64,000 nt of DNA from Psychrobacillus antarcticus (lineage in GTDB: Bacteria > Bacillota > Bacilli > Bacillales_A > Planococcaceae). The number at the start of each line of letters is the position of its first letter. Positions within the stretch are counted from its first letter, which is position 1. Shown piece by piece: positions 52,165 to 61,499 of the stretch. The position numbers were made by a program, and so were the translations under genes. The notes beneath the pieces are model-generated. The model did no database searches. It was not told where the DNA came from and was given only the letters and a program-made list of their open reading frames with translations. The stretch lies in the NCBI RefSeq assembly GCF_029533155.1, contig NZ_JAIZDB010000005.1, positions 56,974 through 120,973 on the forward strand. The letters are read 5' to 3'.

Positions 52165-54810
52165 TTATACCGTTGTTTTTATTTCACTTATAATATAAGG
52201 AAGAAGACCCCCTTTTAAATAGGTTTCTACTTCCACACTATTATCTAATCTAATAATAACCCGTTTTTCACTATTTGTTCCATCTGCTTTTATAATATTT
52301 AATAATGTACATTGTTTAGCGTGTAATGTTGGTTGACTTAATTTCAATTGTATAGTTTCTTCACCAGTAAATACATAAGGAATTTCATCCTCAGCATAAG
52401 TAATTGGTAAAATTCCCATTCCCACTAAGTTACTTCTATGAATTCGTTCAAAACTTTCTGCCAGAACTAATCGTACTCCTAATAACTTAGTACCCTTTGC
52501 TGCCCAATCTCGAGAACTTCCTGTGCCATATTCCTTTCCAGCAACAATAAAGAGACCAATTTGAAGCTGCTTGTATTTTTCAGTTGCTTCATATATTGAC
52601 ATTACTTCTTGCGTGGGGAGAAATTTTGTATAGCCACCTTCTACATTGTCCAATAGTTTATTACGAATTCTAATATTGGCAAATGTTCCTCTTACCATTA
52701 GTTCATGATTACCTCTACGAGCACCATACGAATTGAATTCATTAGATGGAATTTCGCGTTCCAATAGATAATGTCCCGCGGGGCTTTTTCGTTGAATGTT
52801 TCCAGCTGGAGAAATATGATCTGTTGTAATTGAATCGCCCAAAACTAATAAAGGGTATAAATTATTTAAATATCCTTCTTCATGACTACGGTTTTGTAAA
52901 TCTAGAAATGGTGATTTTTGTATATATGTTGATTGTATATCCCAAGAGAAAGTATCACCTTCTGGATACTCAATTTCTTCCCATTTTTCATGTGAGTGTA
53001 CTGTTCTATATTGCTCTTTGTAACTCAATAAATTTACAACTTCTGTTTGGCATTTTTCTATTTCTTCACTCGATGGCCAAAGGTCTTTAAAATACACTTT
53101 ATTCCCCTTACTATCTGTTCCAATCGCTTCTTTACAAATATCAATATTTGTAGTCCCAGCAAGAGCATAAAGGACAACTAGTGGAGGTGAAGCTAAATAA
53201 TTTGCTTTAATCGATGGATGAATACGACCTTCAAAATTTCTATTTCCACTTAAAACTGAACTAACAACTAAATTATTCATATGAATGTCTTTCTCATATT
53301 TTTCATTGAGTGGACCACTATTTCCACAACAAGCGCCACAACCAAAACCATCAATGTAAAATCCAAGTTTCTCTAGGCAATCTAAAAGACCTAATTTTTT
53401 CAAGTAATGTTCAACCATCTTTGAACCTGGTGTCAAAGAAGTTTTTACATAAGAAGGAATCTTTAATCCTAAACTATTTGCTCTCTTAGCAACAAGCCCT
53501 GCGGCAATCATAACAGAAGGATTAGATGTATTCGTACAACTCGTAATGGCCGCAAGAACAACATCACCATGTTTTAAATATTCACCTTGATTTTTTATTT
53601 CTAGTTCTGTTAATGAATAACCTCTATCTTCAATAGAAGCTTTTAAACTTCTTTGGAAAGAATGTTTCATTTCTGTCAATGGCACTCGATCTTGCGGACG
53701 CTTTGGCCCCGCTAAACTTGGCTCAATTGTAGTTAAATCAAGAACTATTTTACTTGTGTATATAGGATCCTCTTCACCATCTTCTCTGTATAACCCCTGC
53801 GCTTTATGGTAATGACTCGCTAAAATAGCGGCCTCTGTCCTACCAGTTTGTAGTAAGTATTGTTCAGTAATATAGTCAAATGGGAAAAATGATAATGTTG
53901 CACCATACTCTGGTGCCATATTTGCAATTGTAGCACGGTCTGCTAATGAAAGATGAGATAGTCCATCGCCGAAATACTCTACAAATTTTCCTACTACCCC
54001 TGTTTTCCTAAGCATTTCTGTAATAGTTAAGGCTAAATCTGTTGCAGTTACTCCTTCTGCCAATGCACCAGTAATTTTAATACCAATTACTTCAGGATTT
54101 AACAAATACAGAGGTAAGCCTAACATAGCAGCTTCTGCTTCAATACCTCCAACTCCCCATCCAACAATACCTAAACCATTAATCATTGTTGTATGTGAAT
54201 CCGTACCAACTAATGTATCTGGATATAAAAGATTCTCTTTTTGTAGAACACTCGATGCTAAATATTCCAAATTTACCTGATGAACAATTCCAGAACCAGG
54301 TGGCACAACATAAAAATTTTCAAATGCTTGTTGTGCCCATCTAACAAAGCTGTAACGTTCTTGATTTCGTTTGTATTCAATGTCTAAATTTTTGTGGAGT
54401 GCATCTGAATTACTTGAGCTCTCCACAATTAATGAATGATCAATTACTAAATCCACACGTACTTTTGGATTTATCTTTTTGGGATCGTCTCCCAACTCTT
54501 TCATTTTAGATCGGAGCGCTGCTAAATCTACAATCGCCGGGATGCCAGTATAATCTTGGAAAATAACACGCCCCGGAACAAATGGAATTTCAACTTCTCC
54601 ACCATTATTCGTCTCCCAGTTGATAAGTTGCTCTATATGCTCTATTGTCACATTAACCTCATCATAATTACGTAGAGCACCTTCTAATAATAAGCGAATC
54701 GAATATGGTAATTTCACACTATCTTTAAATCTTTTAATATCGTAATAGCTATAAAATTGGTTATTAATATTTAAAGAAGAAAGCTCTTTATACTTCTGAT
54801 TATCTAGCAA
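52165..54810 (-). CDS. Aconitate hydratase (AcnA type) or 2-methylaconitate-linked aconitase
   Basis: 881 residues, near the length of AcnA and AcnD. It has GTDSHTTMINGLGIVGWGVG, the 4Fe-4S cysteines in AAITSCTNTSNPS and GFGCGACCGNSGPL (with one more Cys than the usual TTCIG), and the swivel domain LLVLGDSITTDHISPAG. It hydrates cis-aconitate or 2-methylaconitate to (2-methyl)isocitrate. The chromosome should also have a housekeeping aconitase; this copy sits with prpB, prpD and prpF. TTG start after AAGTAGGTGA. Confidence 0.9.
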   Translation of the reverse strand: MLDNQKYKELSSLNINNQFYSYYDIKRFKDSVKLPYSIRLLLEGALRNYDEVNVTIEHIEQLINWETNNGGEVEIPFVPGRVIFQDYTGIPAIVDLAALRSKMKELGDDPKKINPKVRVDLVIDHSLIVESSSNSDALHKNLDIEYKRNQERYSFVRWAQQAFENFYVVPPGSGIVHQVNLEYLASSVLQKENLLYPDTLVGTDSHTTMINGLGIVGWGVGGIEAEAAMLGLPLYLLNPEVIGIKITGALAEGVTATDLALTITEMLRKTGVVGKFVEYFGDGLSHLSLADRATIANMAPEYGATLSFFPFDYITEQYLLQTGRTEAAILASHYHKAQGLYREDGEEDPIYTSKIVLDLTTIEPSLAGPKRPQDRVPLTEMKHSFQRSLKASIEDRGYSLTELEIKNQGEYLKHGDVVLAAITSCTNTSNPSVMIAAGLVAKRANSLGLKIPSYVKTSLTPGSKMVEHYLKKLGLLDCLEKLGFYIDGFGCGACCGNSGPLNEKYEKDIHMNNLVVSSVLSGNRNFEGRIHPSIKANYLASPPLVVLYALAGTTNIDICKEAIGTDSKGNKVYFKDLWPSSEEIEKCQTEVVNLLSYKEQYRTVHSHEKWEEIEYPEGDTFSWDIQSTYIQKSPFLDLQNRSHEEGYLNNLYPLLVLGDSITTDHISPAGNIQRKSPAGHYLLEREIPSNEFNSYGARRGNHELMVRGTFANIRIRNKLLDNVEGGYTKFLPTQEVMSIYEATEKYKQLQIGLFIVAGKEYGTGSSRDWAAKGTKLLGVRLVLAESFERIHRSNLVGMGILPITYAEDEIPYVFTGEETIQLKLSQPTLHAKQCTLLNIIKADGTNSEKRVIIRLDNSVEVETYLKGGLLPYIISEIKTTV

Positions 54811-54822
54811 TTCGTCACCTAC

Positions 54823-55728
54823 TTATCCTTTTTGAGATTCTAATACCGTTTTTGCAATCGTATTATCTAAATCTTCATAAGCATAATATTCAATTGTTTG
54901 ATACAAGTCCTCACGCGTTTGCATGTTTTTAACTTGGTCTACTTGTGTACCTTTGTTATATATATCTTTAAATAGTTCTTCCACCGCATAAGCAGCCACA
55001 CGTAAAGAAGATACAGGATATATAATTAATTTATATCCCCATTCTTCAAATTGTTTAGCTGAATAATATGGTGTCTTCCCAAATTCAGTCATATTTGCTA
55101 ATAAGGGTATGCTAATTTCCTTTGAAAACTGAATAAAATCTTCTTTCGTCCTCAGAGCTTCTGGAAAAATAATATCTGCCCCAGCTTTTTCATACGCCTT
55201 AGCTCGTTTGATTGCCTGTTCCATCCCCTCTACTGAAAAAGCATCAGTTCGAGCAACAATCACCATATCTTTACTTGCTTGTCGACATGCTTGAATTTTT
55301 TGGACCATTTCTTCTTCACTTATGAGAATTTTACCATTTAAATGCCCACATTTTTTAGGTAAATCTTGATCTTCAATTTGAACAGCAGCTGCCCCAGATT
55401 CTTCTAGCTCCCGAATTGTTCGAATAACATTAAGTATGCTACCGAAACCAGTGTCTATGTCCACTAAAATTGGTATATTCGTTGCTCGATATAGTTCTTT
55501 TGTTTTTTCTGCCAATTCACTTAACGTCACTAAGCCTACGTCTGGAATTCCTTTACTTGCAGAAAACGCTCCTCCTGATAAATATAAAACTTCAAACCCT
55601 GTTTTTTTAGCTAAAATAGCACTTAGACCATCATGGGCACCAGGAACTTTTATTACTCCTGGATTATTTAATATTTCTCTAAATCGACTGCTTGGACTTT
55701 GATCTCTATTCTGTAATAACCAACTCAT
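54823..55728 (-). CDS. prpB: Methylisocitrate lyase-like (PEP mutase/isocitrate lyase superfamily)
   Basis: 301 residues, the size of PrpB. It has LVDIDTGFGS (metal site), the catalytic loop KKCGHLNGK, VARTDAFSVEG and LANMTEFGKTP. It cleaves 2-methylisocitrate to succinate and pyruvate, and could accept isocitrate. The ATG follows AGGAGG and overlaps the prpD stop by 4 bases. Its position after aconitase-type enzymes defines the last step of the pathway. Confidence 0.88.
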   Translation of the reverse strand: MSWLLQNRDQSPSSRFREILNNPGVIKVPGAHDGLSAILAKKTGFEVLYLSGGAFSASKGIPDVGLVTLSELAEKTKELYRATNIPILVDIDTGFGSILNVIRTIRELEESGAAAVQIEDQDLPKKCGHLNGKILISEEEMVQKIQACRQASKDMVIVARTDAFSVEGMEQAIKRAKAYEKAGADIIFPEALRTKEDFIQFSKEISIPLLANMTEFGKTPYYSAKQFEEWGYKLIIYPVSSLRVAAYAVEELFKDIYNKGTQVDQVKNMQTREDLYQTIEYYAYEDLDNTIAKTVLESQKG

Positions 55729-57119
55729 AGAGTTACCTCCTGTTGAAGTAATAATGCATTAAAAACCTCATGTAATGAAGATTGATTCTGAAAATTTAAG
55801 ACAAAATCAACCACTCTTTTTTGTTGAGTTTCTGTCAATTTCCCTTGTGTAATACGGTTAAATTTTTCAATGATTTGTTCATTACTCATTGGGTTACTAG
55901 AATGGCCTAAAGGTTTAGATACCATTTCACTCACAACTAAACCATTTTTAAATTGAATCGTAATTTTATTAGGATTACCGGCTGGATACCCATTTTCCAT
56001 TTCTTCTGTAACACGGACGGTTACAATGTTTTTGATTCGCTCTAAAGTTTGTTCATTTTTTAAGCGTTCATCACTAAATGTATTTAAATCAATTTTTCCA
56101 TCTTCTAATGCCACAACAACAATATACGGTAAAGAATGATCCGCAGTTTCACGGGTTTTAGGATTCCACTTTTGTGTGTCTTTTGCTAACACATCATAAG
56201 CTAGTTGAAACGTTTCTATTTCTATTTTTTCAATATCATTTAAGGAAGACACATGCTCTCGAATTTTCAATGTGGCTTCAATAGCACTTTGTGTCATATA
56301 TTCTACAGCCCAATTTTTTATATATGTTCGTGTAATAGCATTGGGTGAATCAATGCTATTAATCATATCAGCTACTTCTTCAATTGATAGTTTACTATTT
56401 AACAATAAAGCATTCATCCCCATTGAACCTTGTAATGCCTCAAAAGGACCAGACATTCCTGATTTAGCAAGTTTAACTGCGAAAACTGCATTTTTAGCTG
56501 CATTAGCTGCCGCTATCCCTTTCCATTCACTAATTTCTCCATTACGAGTTTGGCGCATTGCTGCATGCGGAACAATCGCTAGCGCTATTGCATTAACCGT
56601 TTCTCGCTCTGTTAATTCTAATAAGTGACTTGCCCCAACAACTGTTGCAAGTGTAATATAATTAACGTGATCCCACCCGTTTTTCTTTAAGCTAGCGGCA
56701 TCACAAAATAGCACACCTATTTCATAACTAATTGCAATCGATGTGGTAAGCTTTTCAATAGAGATGTCATATTGTTCACTCAATGCCAGTAAAGGTGCAA
56801 TAACATCGGATGGATGTAATGGTTCGATCGATAAATATGTATCATTAAAATCTAAGTAACGAATTGCGCCACCATTTGCTAATGTTGCATATTCCGAAAT
56901 TACTTTTTGATTTGTACCAATTACCGTTGCGCCATTTGGATCTGGATATTGGAGAGAAAACTTACGAGCTACACTCGATGCATGGCTATCGTATCCGGCT
57001 ACTAAACAACCTAGTGTATCTAGTATGCGCCGATTTACTTCTAAAATAACGTTCGGATGTAAAGACGAATAACTTATTCTTCTAGAAAAGTTAGCTAAGC
57101 TTTGAGAAATTATATCCAT
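55725..57119 (-). CDS. prpD: MmgE/PrpD family protein
   Basis: 464 residues of the MmgE/PrpD fold with the family residues IRYLDFNDTYL, HPSDVIAPLLAL and the KTRETADHSLPYIV loop. PrpD dehydrates 2-methylcitrate, and other members decarboxylate cis-aconitate (itaconate-forming enzyme) or act in iminodisuccinate metabolism. The family member cannot be told by eye. It is translationally coupled with prpB. Confidence 0.88.
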   Translation of the reverse strand: MDIISQSLANFSRRISYSSLHPNVILEVNRRILDTLGCLVAGYDSHASSVARKFSLQYPDPNGATVIGTNQKVISEYATLANGGAIRYLDFNDTYLSIEPLHPSDVIAPLLALSEQYDISIEKLTTSIAISYEIGVLFCDAASLKKNGWDHVNYITLATVVGASHLLELTERETVNAIALAIVPHAAMRQTRNGEISEWKGIAAANAAKNAVFAVKLAKSGMSGPFEALQGSMGMNALLLNSKLSIEEVADMINSIDSPNAITRTYIKNWAVEYMTQSAIEATLKIREHVSSLNDIEKIEIETFQLAYDVLAKDTQKWNPKTRETADHSLPYIVVVALEDGKIDLNTFSDERLKNEQTLERIKNIVTVRVTEEMENGYPAGNPNKITIQFKNGLVVSEMVSKPLGHSSNPMSNEQIIEKFNRITQGKLTETQQKRVVDFVLNFQNQSSLHEVFNALLLQQEVTL

Positions 57120-57121
57120 TC

Positions 57122-58258
57122 TTACAATACCTCCATATACGTAGATTTTGTGATAAAAATATTCCCCTTCATAATGCGTCTTGCTGTACGTTCTAATCCA
57201 ACTGCTGTTACATCTGTATAAGCTTCATTTAATTTAACTCTAACTTCTACGATACCGTCTGCATGGGCAACTCGTACTTTTTCTGCAGATGATGGTAAAC
57301 TACAAAATTTATTTGGAATAGTACCACTTAATAACGCAGCAGCAGCTATGTTATATAAACCTGAACCTGCAAATGTTTTGTGTACATTACCCATAGATAA
57401 CATTGTTGCAAAAATGTCATACTGTTCTTTTTTTATTTCTATGCCAGATGTTGTAACATAATCATGTGGCGACGCTACTAAAGCAACTTTAGGTACCGCT
57501 GGATATTTTTTTGCTTCATTAATCGAAACTTCCATTCCGGCAATTACAGCTGCTTCGCATCTACGATCATTTAATTCTGCCAACACATCAGTCTGGTTCT
57601 CTAACTGCTGTTTTAATTGCTTCCCTTCAAATCCGAAATCTTTAAATGCTAAGTATAGAAATGGATTAACAATATCAACAAATGAAGCTGGAATATCCAT
57701 CGCAAGAGTTGGGCCTAATGGTAAAGTTTTACCTGTTTTCCCTCCACCTGGTTGCAAAATATCGACAATATATTTTGCACCTTTTGTTACAATTCCAGGC
57801 ATATGAAAATCACCAACTACTTTTGCCTGTCCTTCAGTTACTGGTACGGTGATTTCAATGATCTTAGAGATGTTAGTATTAAATGCATAAACTGTAACAC
57901 TATTCGCTCCGTATGGTACGTCTACCAACCCTTCATCTACTGCAAAAGCACCTACCGCTGCCATTAAATTTCCACATGTCCCCTTTATATCTGCAATGCG
58001 CTGACTAATGCCCATTTGATAAAAAGAATAATCCACATTGGCATCTGAATGAGTAGGTGGCCCTATTACAACAATTTTACTTGTGTGAGAAGTACCACTG
58101 CCTAGACCATTTACTTGTGAACTATTATAAGAATCAATTGCATGATAAAAGATATGCTTCATTTCACTTTGTTCTTTTGGCAGGTCATGTTGATGAAAAA
58201 AAACCCCTCTACTTGTACCGCCTCTATATACAATTGCTGGTACTGAAAACTGACTCAT
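57122..58258 (-). CDS. prpF: PrpF family aconitate/2-methylaconitate isomerase
   Basis: About 378 residues of the diaminopimelate-epimerase-like PrpF fold. It has YRGGTSRGVFF at the start, the SHTSKIVVIG lysine and GTCGNLMAAVGAFAV cysteine (about residues 61 and 95 from this start), plus FAGSGLYNIAAAALL. PrpF moves the double bond or isomerises cis/trans-aconitates so AcnA/D can act. The start is at 58258 after GAGGTG. It is the first enzyme gene after the transporter genes. Confidence 0.88.
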   Translation of the reverse strand: MSQFSVPAIVYRGGTSRGVFFHQHDLPKEQSEMKHIFYHAIDSYNSSQVNGLGSGTSHTSKIVVIGPPTHSDANVDYSFYQMGISQRIADIKGTCGNLMAAVGAFAVDEGLVDVPYGANSVTVYAFNTNISKIIEITVPVTEGQAKVVGDFHMPGIVTKGAKYIVDILQPGGGKTGKTLPLGPTLAMDIPASFVDIVNPFLYLAFKDFGFEGKQLKQQLENQTDVLAELNDRRCEAAVIAGMEVSINEAKKYPAVPKVALVASPHDYVTTSGIEIKKEQYDIFATMLSMGNVHKTFAGSGLYNIAAAALLSGTIPNKFCSLPSSAEKVRVAHADGIVEVRVKLNEAYTDVTAVGLERTARRIMKGNIFITKSTYMEVL

Positions 58259-58277
58259 AGATTCCACCTCTTTAATA

Positions 58278-59804
58278 TTATCCTTCTTCGTTAACTATTA
58301 ATTTTTTACCTTTCATTTTTAGTACAAATGGTACAATGATCCATAAAGCTGCAAGAATTAAGAATGCTGCAGACATTGGCTCTTTAAAAAAATATGAATA
58401 ATTACCATTAGAAATGGTTAGTGCTCTGCGCATATTGTATTCCAGCATAGTCCCTAGTACTAAAGCCAAGACAAATGGTGCCACTGGAAAATCAAATCTC
58501 GTGAAAATATAACCTAGAATACCGCATATTATTAACAACATTAGATCAAATAATGTTAGGCGCACAGCATAAACTCCAAATACAGAAATTGCTATGATTA
58601 AGGGTAATAAATATTTTGGCGGCGTTTCTACAACTTTCGCAAACACTTTAACCAATGGCATATTTAAGATTAACAACATAACATTTCCGACAAACATACT
58701 AGCAATTAGTCCCCAAGCTACTTCTGGATTTTTTTCAAATAGTAAAGGACCTGGTTGAACGTTATACATAATTAGAGCACCCATTAATATCGCTGTTGTT
58801 CCTGAACCTGGAATTCCCAATGTTAGTAACGGAATCATGGCACCACCAGCAGCTGCATTATTTGCTGATTCTGGTCCGGCAACTCCTTGAATCATCCCAG
58901 TACCAAATTTTTCAGGTGTTTTACTTACTTTTTTCTCTAAACTATATGAAAAGAAAGCGGCTATAGATGCACCCGCACCTGGTAAAACGCCTACTAAAAA
59001 GCCTATAAAGGAACCTCGAAAAATCGCTGGGATACTATCTTTAAATTCTTTCCTATTAGGTAGTATTGAGTTAACTTTCACAGCTTTGCCATGAATATAA
59101 TCACGTTCTATAATAGACTTAAATACTTCTCCTAGCGCAAATAAACCAACAGCAACAGTTAAAAATTCTATACCTTCATAGAGACTTGGTTGATTAAATG
59201 TAAAACGTGCAATACCTGATACAGAATCAATTCCAATTGTACCAACTAGTAAACCTAAAACCATCATTAATAAGGCTTTTGTCATTGATTTACCTGCTAA
59301 TCCACTCACTGCACATAACCCTAGAATCATAAGTGATGTATAATCTGCCGGTCCAAAATTGATTGCTAATTTCGATAGAGGTCGTGCTAATAATATTAAT
59401 CCAAGAAGAGAGACAATTCCTGCCACAAATGAACCAATTGCAGCAATGGATAAAGCAGCACCTGCACGCCCCTTTTTAGCCATTTGATACCCATCTAATG
59501 TTGTTACAACCGAAGCTGCTTCACCTGGTGTATTTAATAAGATTGACGTAGTTGAACCACCATACATTGCCCCATAATAAACCCCAGCAAGCATAATAAT
59601 TGCACTAGTCGCGGCTTCTGTTGGGCTTAGGGAAGATGTAATCGATGTTGTAATAGGTATTAATAACGCGACACCACTTACGGGGCCAATACCTGGTAAT
59701 ACGCCTACGGCTGTCCCAATTAATACACCAAAAAATGCAAAAGCAAGATTATGCCATAGGAAGGCTGTTTCGAATCCAAGCCCTAACCACTCTAAAACGT
59801 CCAT
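58278..59804 (-). CDS. tctA: Tripartite tricarboxylate transporter large subunit TctA
   Basis: 508 residues, about 12 helices, with the TctA signatures VLPGIGPVSGVALLIP near residues 37-52, YYGAMYGGSTTSILLNTPGE and the C-terminal half repeat LPGAGASIAAFFSY. It forms the ion-driven carrier with TctB and the periplasmic-type binding protein TctC. ATG after GAGAGGTGA. Substrate is a citrate-like acid, here inferred from the enzymes in the operon. Confidence 0.93.
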   Translation of the reverse strand: MDVLEWLGLGFETAFLWHNLAFAFFGVLIGTAVGVLPGIGPVSGVALLIPITTSITSSLSPTEAATSAIIMLAGVYYGAMYGGSTTSILLNTPGEAASVVTTLDGYQMAKKGRAGAALSIAAIGSFVAGIVSLLGLILLARPLSKLAINFGPADYTSLMILGLCAVSGLAGKSMTKALLMMVLGLLVGTIGIDSVSGIARFTFNQPSLYEGIEFLTVAVGLFALGEVFKSIIERDYIHGKAVKVNSILPNRKEFKDSIPAIFRGSFIGFLVGVLPGAGASIAAFFSYSLEKKVSKTPEKFGTGMIQGVAGPESANNAAAGGAMIPLLTLGIPGSGTTAILMGALIMYNVQPGPLLFEKNPEVAWGLIASMFVGNVMLLILNMPLVKVFAKVVETPPKYLLPLIIAISVFGVYAVRLTLFDLMLLIICGILGYIFTRFDFPVAPFVLALVLGTMLEYNMRRALTISNGNYSYFFKEPMSAAFLILAALWIIVPFVLKMKGKKLIVNEEG

Positions 59805-59817
59805 TTAAATCACCTCT

Positions 59818-60285
59818 CTAATTTAGGAAGTCTAACCATACCGGGGATTTAGGTAAAGTTCCATTAAGTAATTTCACAAAAATGTAATACACGGAAATAG
59901 AAATAATTAGCGCGATTAAAACAGATATCCAAGTTTTTCCACGCTGAATTGTTTGAAAGCCAATTAAAAGAAATAAGAAAGTAGTAATAACATAACCTAA
60001 GGGACGTAAGAGTAAGCAATATGCAAATGTTGCAACTAAAATAATAAAAAACTTTTTATAGTCGAAATCAACTTTCTCTGCCTTATTTTCTTTTTCATAC
60101 CGAAATGTCTCTATAAAAAGTTTAATACTTAAAATAATAGTTAAAACTCCTAACATTGTCGGAAATACATTAGAGCCTACTTGACTACCATATGATGTAC
60201 TAACATAACTCCTACTACCTACTATAAATGCTAAGCCTATCACCAAAAATACGCATGCGAATCCCCGATCAGTTGTAGCTTTCAT
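59818..60285 (-). CDS. tctB: Tripartite tricarboxylate transporter small subunit TctB
   Basis: 155 residues with four helices of the TctB family (ACVFLVIGLAFIVGSRSY, VFPTMLGVLTIILSI, RPLGYVITTFLFLLIGF). Poorly conserved in sequence, but its size and its position between tctC and tctA fix the identity. The ATG follows AAAGGAGG. It is preceded by a stable hairpin at the tctC end. Confidence 0.88.
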   Translation of the reverse strand: MKATTDRGFACVFLVIGLAFIVGSRSYVSTSYGSQVGSNVFPTMLGVLTIILSIKLFIETFRYEKENKAEKVDFDYKKFFIILVATFAYCLLLRPLGYVITTFLFLLIGFQTIQRGKTWISVLIALIISISVYYIFVKLLNGTLPKSPVWLDFLN

Positions 60286-60304
60286 AAGTAGCCTCCTTTA
60301 CATT

Positions 60305-60355
60305 ACAGTTAGATATATAAGAGAGAATACATTTAATTCTCCCTTATATATCTGT
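60305..60355 (-). other. Intercistronic hairpin between tctC and tctB
   Basis: ACAG...AGATATATAAG (60306-60321) pairs with CTTATATATCT (60343-60353), with a further AGAAT/ATTCT pair inside. There is no T run, so it is more likely an mRNA-stabilising or partial-termination element that raises binding-protein output above the membrane subunits. Confidence 0.6.
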
Positions 60356-60358
60356 AAA

Positions 60359-61411
60359 TTATTTCGCCATACCCATCTCTTTTAAAATTTTAAGTACTAC
60401 TTTATCTTGTTCCTGTAAATAAGCAGTAAAATCATCGCTCTTTTTAAAGCCATTTCCCCAACTATTTTTCTCAAGTTCAGATTGCCATTCAGGTGTTTCA
60501 ACCATTTGCTCTATATGATCTTCCCAATATTTTACCGCTTCATCAGAAATATCTTTTACTGCAAATAATCCACGCCAATTTGTAAATTCTGCATCATAAC
60601 CTGATTCTTTGAAAGTTAGAACTTCGCTAAAAATACCATCTAAACGTTCTGGAGAAGAAACCCCTAATATCCTTACCTCACCCGCTTCTAAATATTGACC
60701 GACTTCTGAGATTCCTGTAGTTAATGCATCTGAGTGACCACCTAATAGCGCAACCATCGCATCACCACCAGCATCATATGAAATATACTTAATTGCTTTT
60801 GGATCTGTACCAACTTCAATTGCTGGCATCATGGCAATAATGTGATCCATCGATCCAGCACCGGAACCACCTGCAAATGTAATCGATGATGTATCTGCAT
60901 TAATCGCTGTATATAATTCTTCTAGTGTTTGGTAAGGAGAATCCGCTTTTACAACAATTGCACCATAATCTGTCGTCAACTGTGCAATCGGTTTCATGTC
61001 TGCATATGAATAAGGACTTGCTGCTTCATTTCGAAGATAGTTGATTACAATTGGTGCAGAAGGTAATAATAGCTTCCCCTCATTAGTTGGATCATTTGTA
61101 ATAAATTGTGATAAACCTGTAGTTTGCCCACCTCCAGGTACATTTTCTACTGAAAATGGTTGTGCCACTAATTTTGTTTGTTCCATTACCTTTGTTACTG
61201 CACGAGCTGTAGTATCTAAACCTCCACCTGCACCACCTGGAGCATAAATCACAACCGGTTTTTCAGGTTCATACCCAACGTCCTCATTCTTGTCCGTAGC
61301 TACAGCAGTTTCTGACTCATTGCTTATCGCACCTTCATTTGAATCACTACATGCAATTAATAACACCGATAGTACTGACAACATCAAAAATAATAACCAT
61401 TTACTTTTCAT
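60359..61411 (-). CDS. tctC: Tripartite tricarboxylate transporter binding protein TctC
   Basis: About 350 residues, a lipoprotein with lipobox LLIACS, then the Bug/TctC fold (VIYAPGGAGGGLDTTARAV, ENVPGGG, FAGGSGAGSMDHI, SYDAGGDAMVALLGGH). In Gram-positive cells it is lipid-anchored outside the membrane. The start is at 61411 (AGGGGG). It is the first gene of the operon; the cre-overlapping promoter lies 50-80 bases upstream. Confidence 0.92.
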   Translation of the reverse strand: MKSKWLLFLMLSVLSVLLIACSDSNEGAISNESETAVATDKNEDVGYEPEKPVVIYAPGGAGGGLDTTARAVTKVMEQTKLVAQPFSVENVPGGGQTTGLSQFITNDPTNEGKLLLPSAPIVINYLRNEAASPYSYADMKPIAQLTTDYGAIVVKADSPYQTLEELYTAINADTSSITFAGGSGAGSMDHIIAMMPAIEVGTDPKAIKYISYDAGGDAMVALLGGHSDALTTGISEVGQYLEAGEVRILGVSSPERLDGIFSEVLTFKESGYDAEFTNWRGLFAVKDISDEAVKYWEDHIEQMVETPEWQSELEKNSWGNGFKKSDDFTAYLQEQDKVVLKILKEMGMAK

Positions 61412-61461
61412 CCATATTCCCCCTGACAATGTTTAAAGTGGCATTTAGCCTCTTTTGTATA

Positions 61462-61489
61462 ATTGTATACGTTTTCACTCATTTGTCAA
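61462..61489 (-). promoter_or_regulatory. tctC operon promoter with CcpA cre site
   Basis: Minus strand TTGACA (61484-61489), 16-base spacer, TACAAT (61462-61467). TGAAAACGTATACA (61477-61464) matches the cre consensus TGWAARCGYTWWCA at 13 of 14 positions and lies between and over the two boxes, predicting glucose repression. Confidence 0.75.
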
Positions 61490-61499
61490 AATATTTTTA

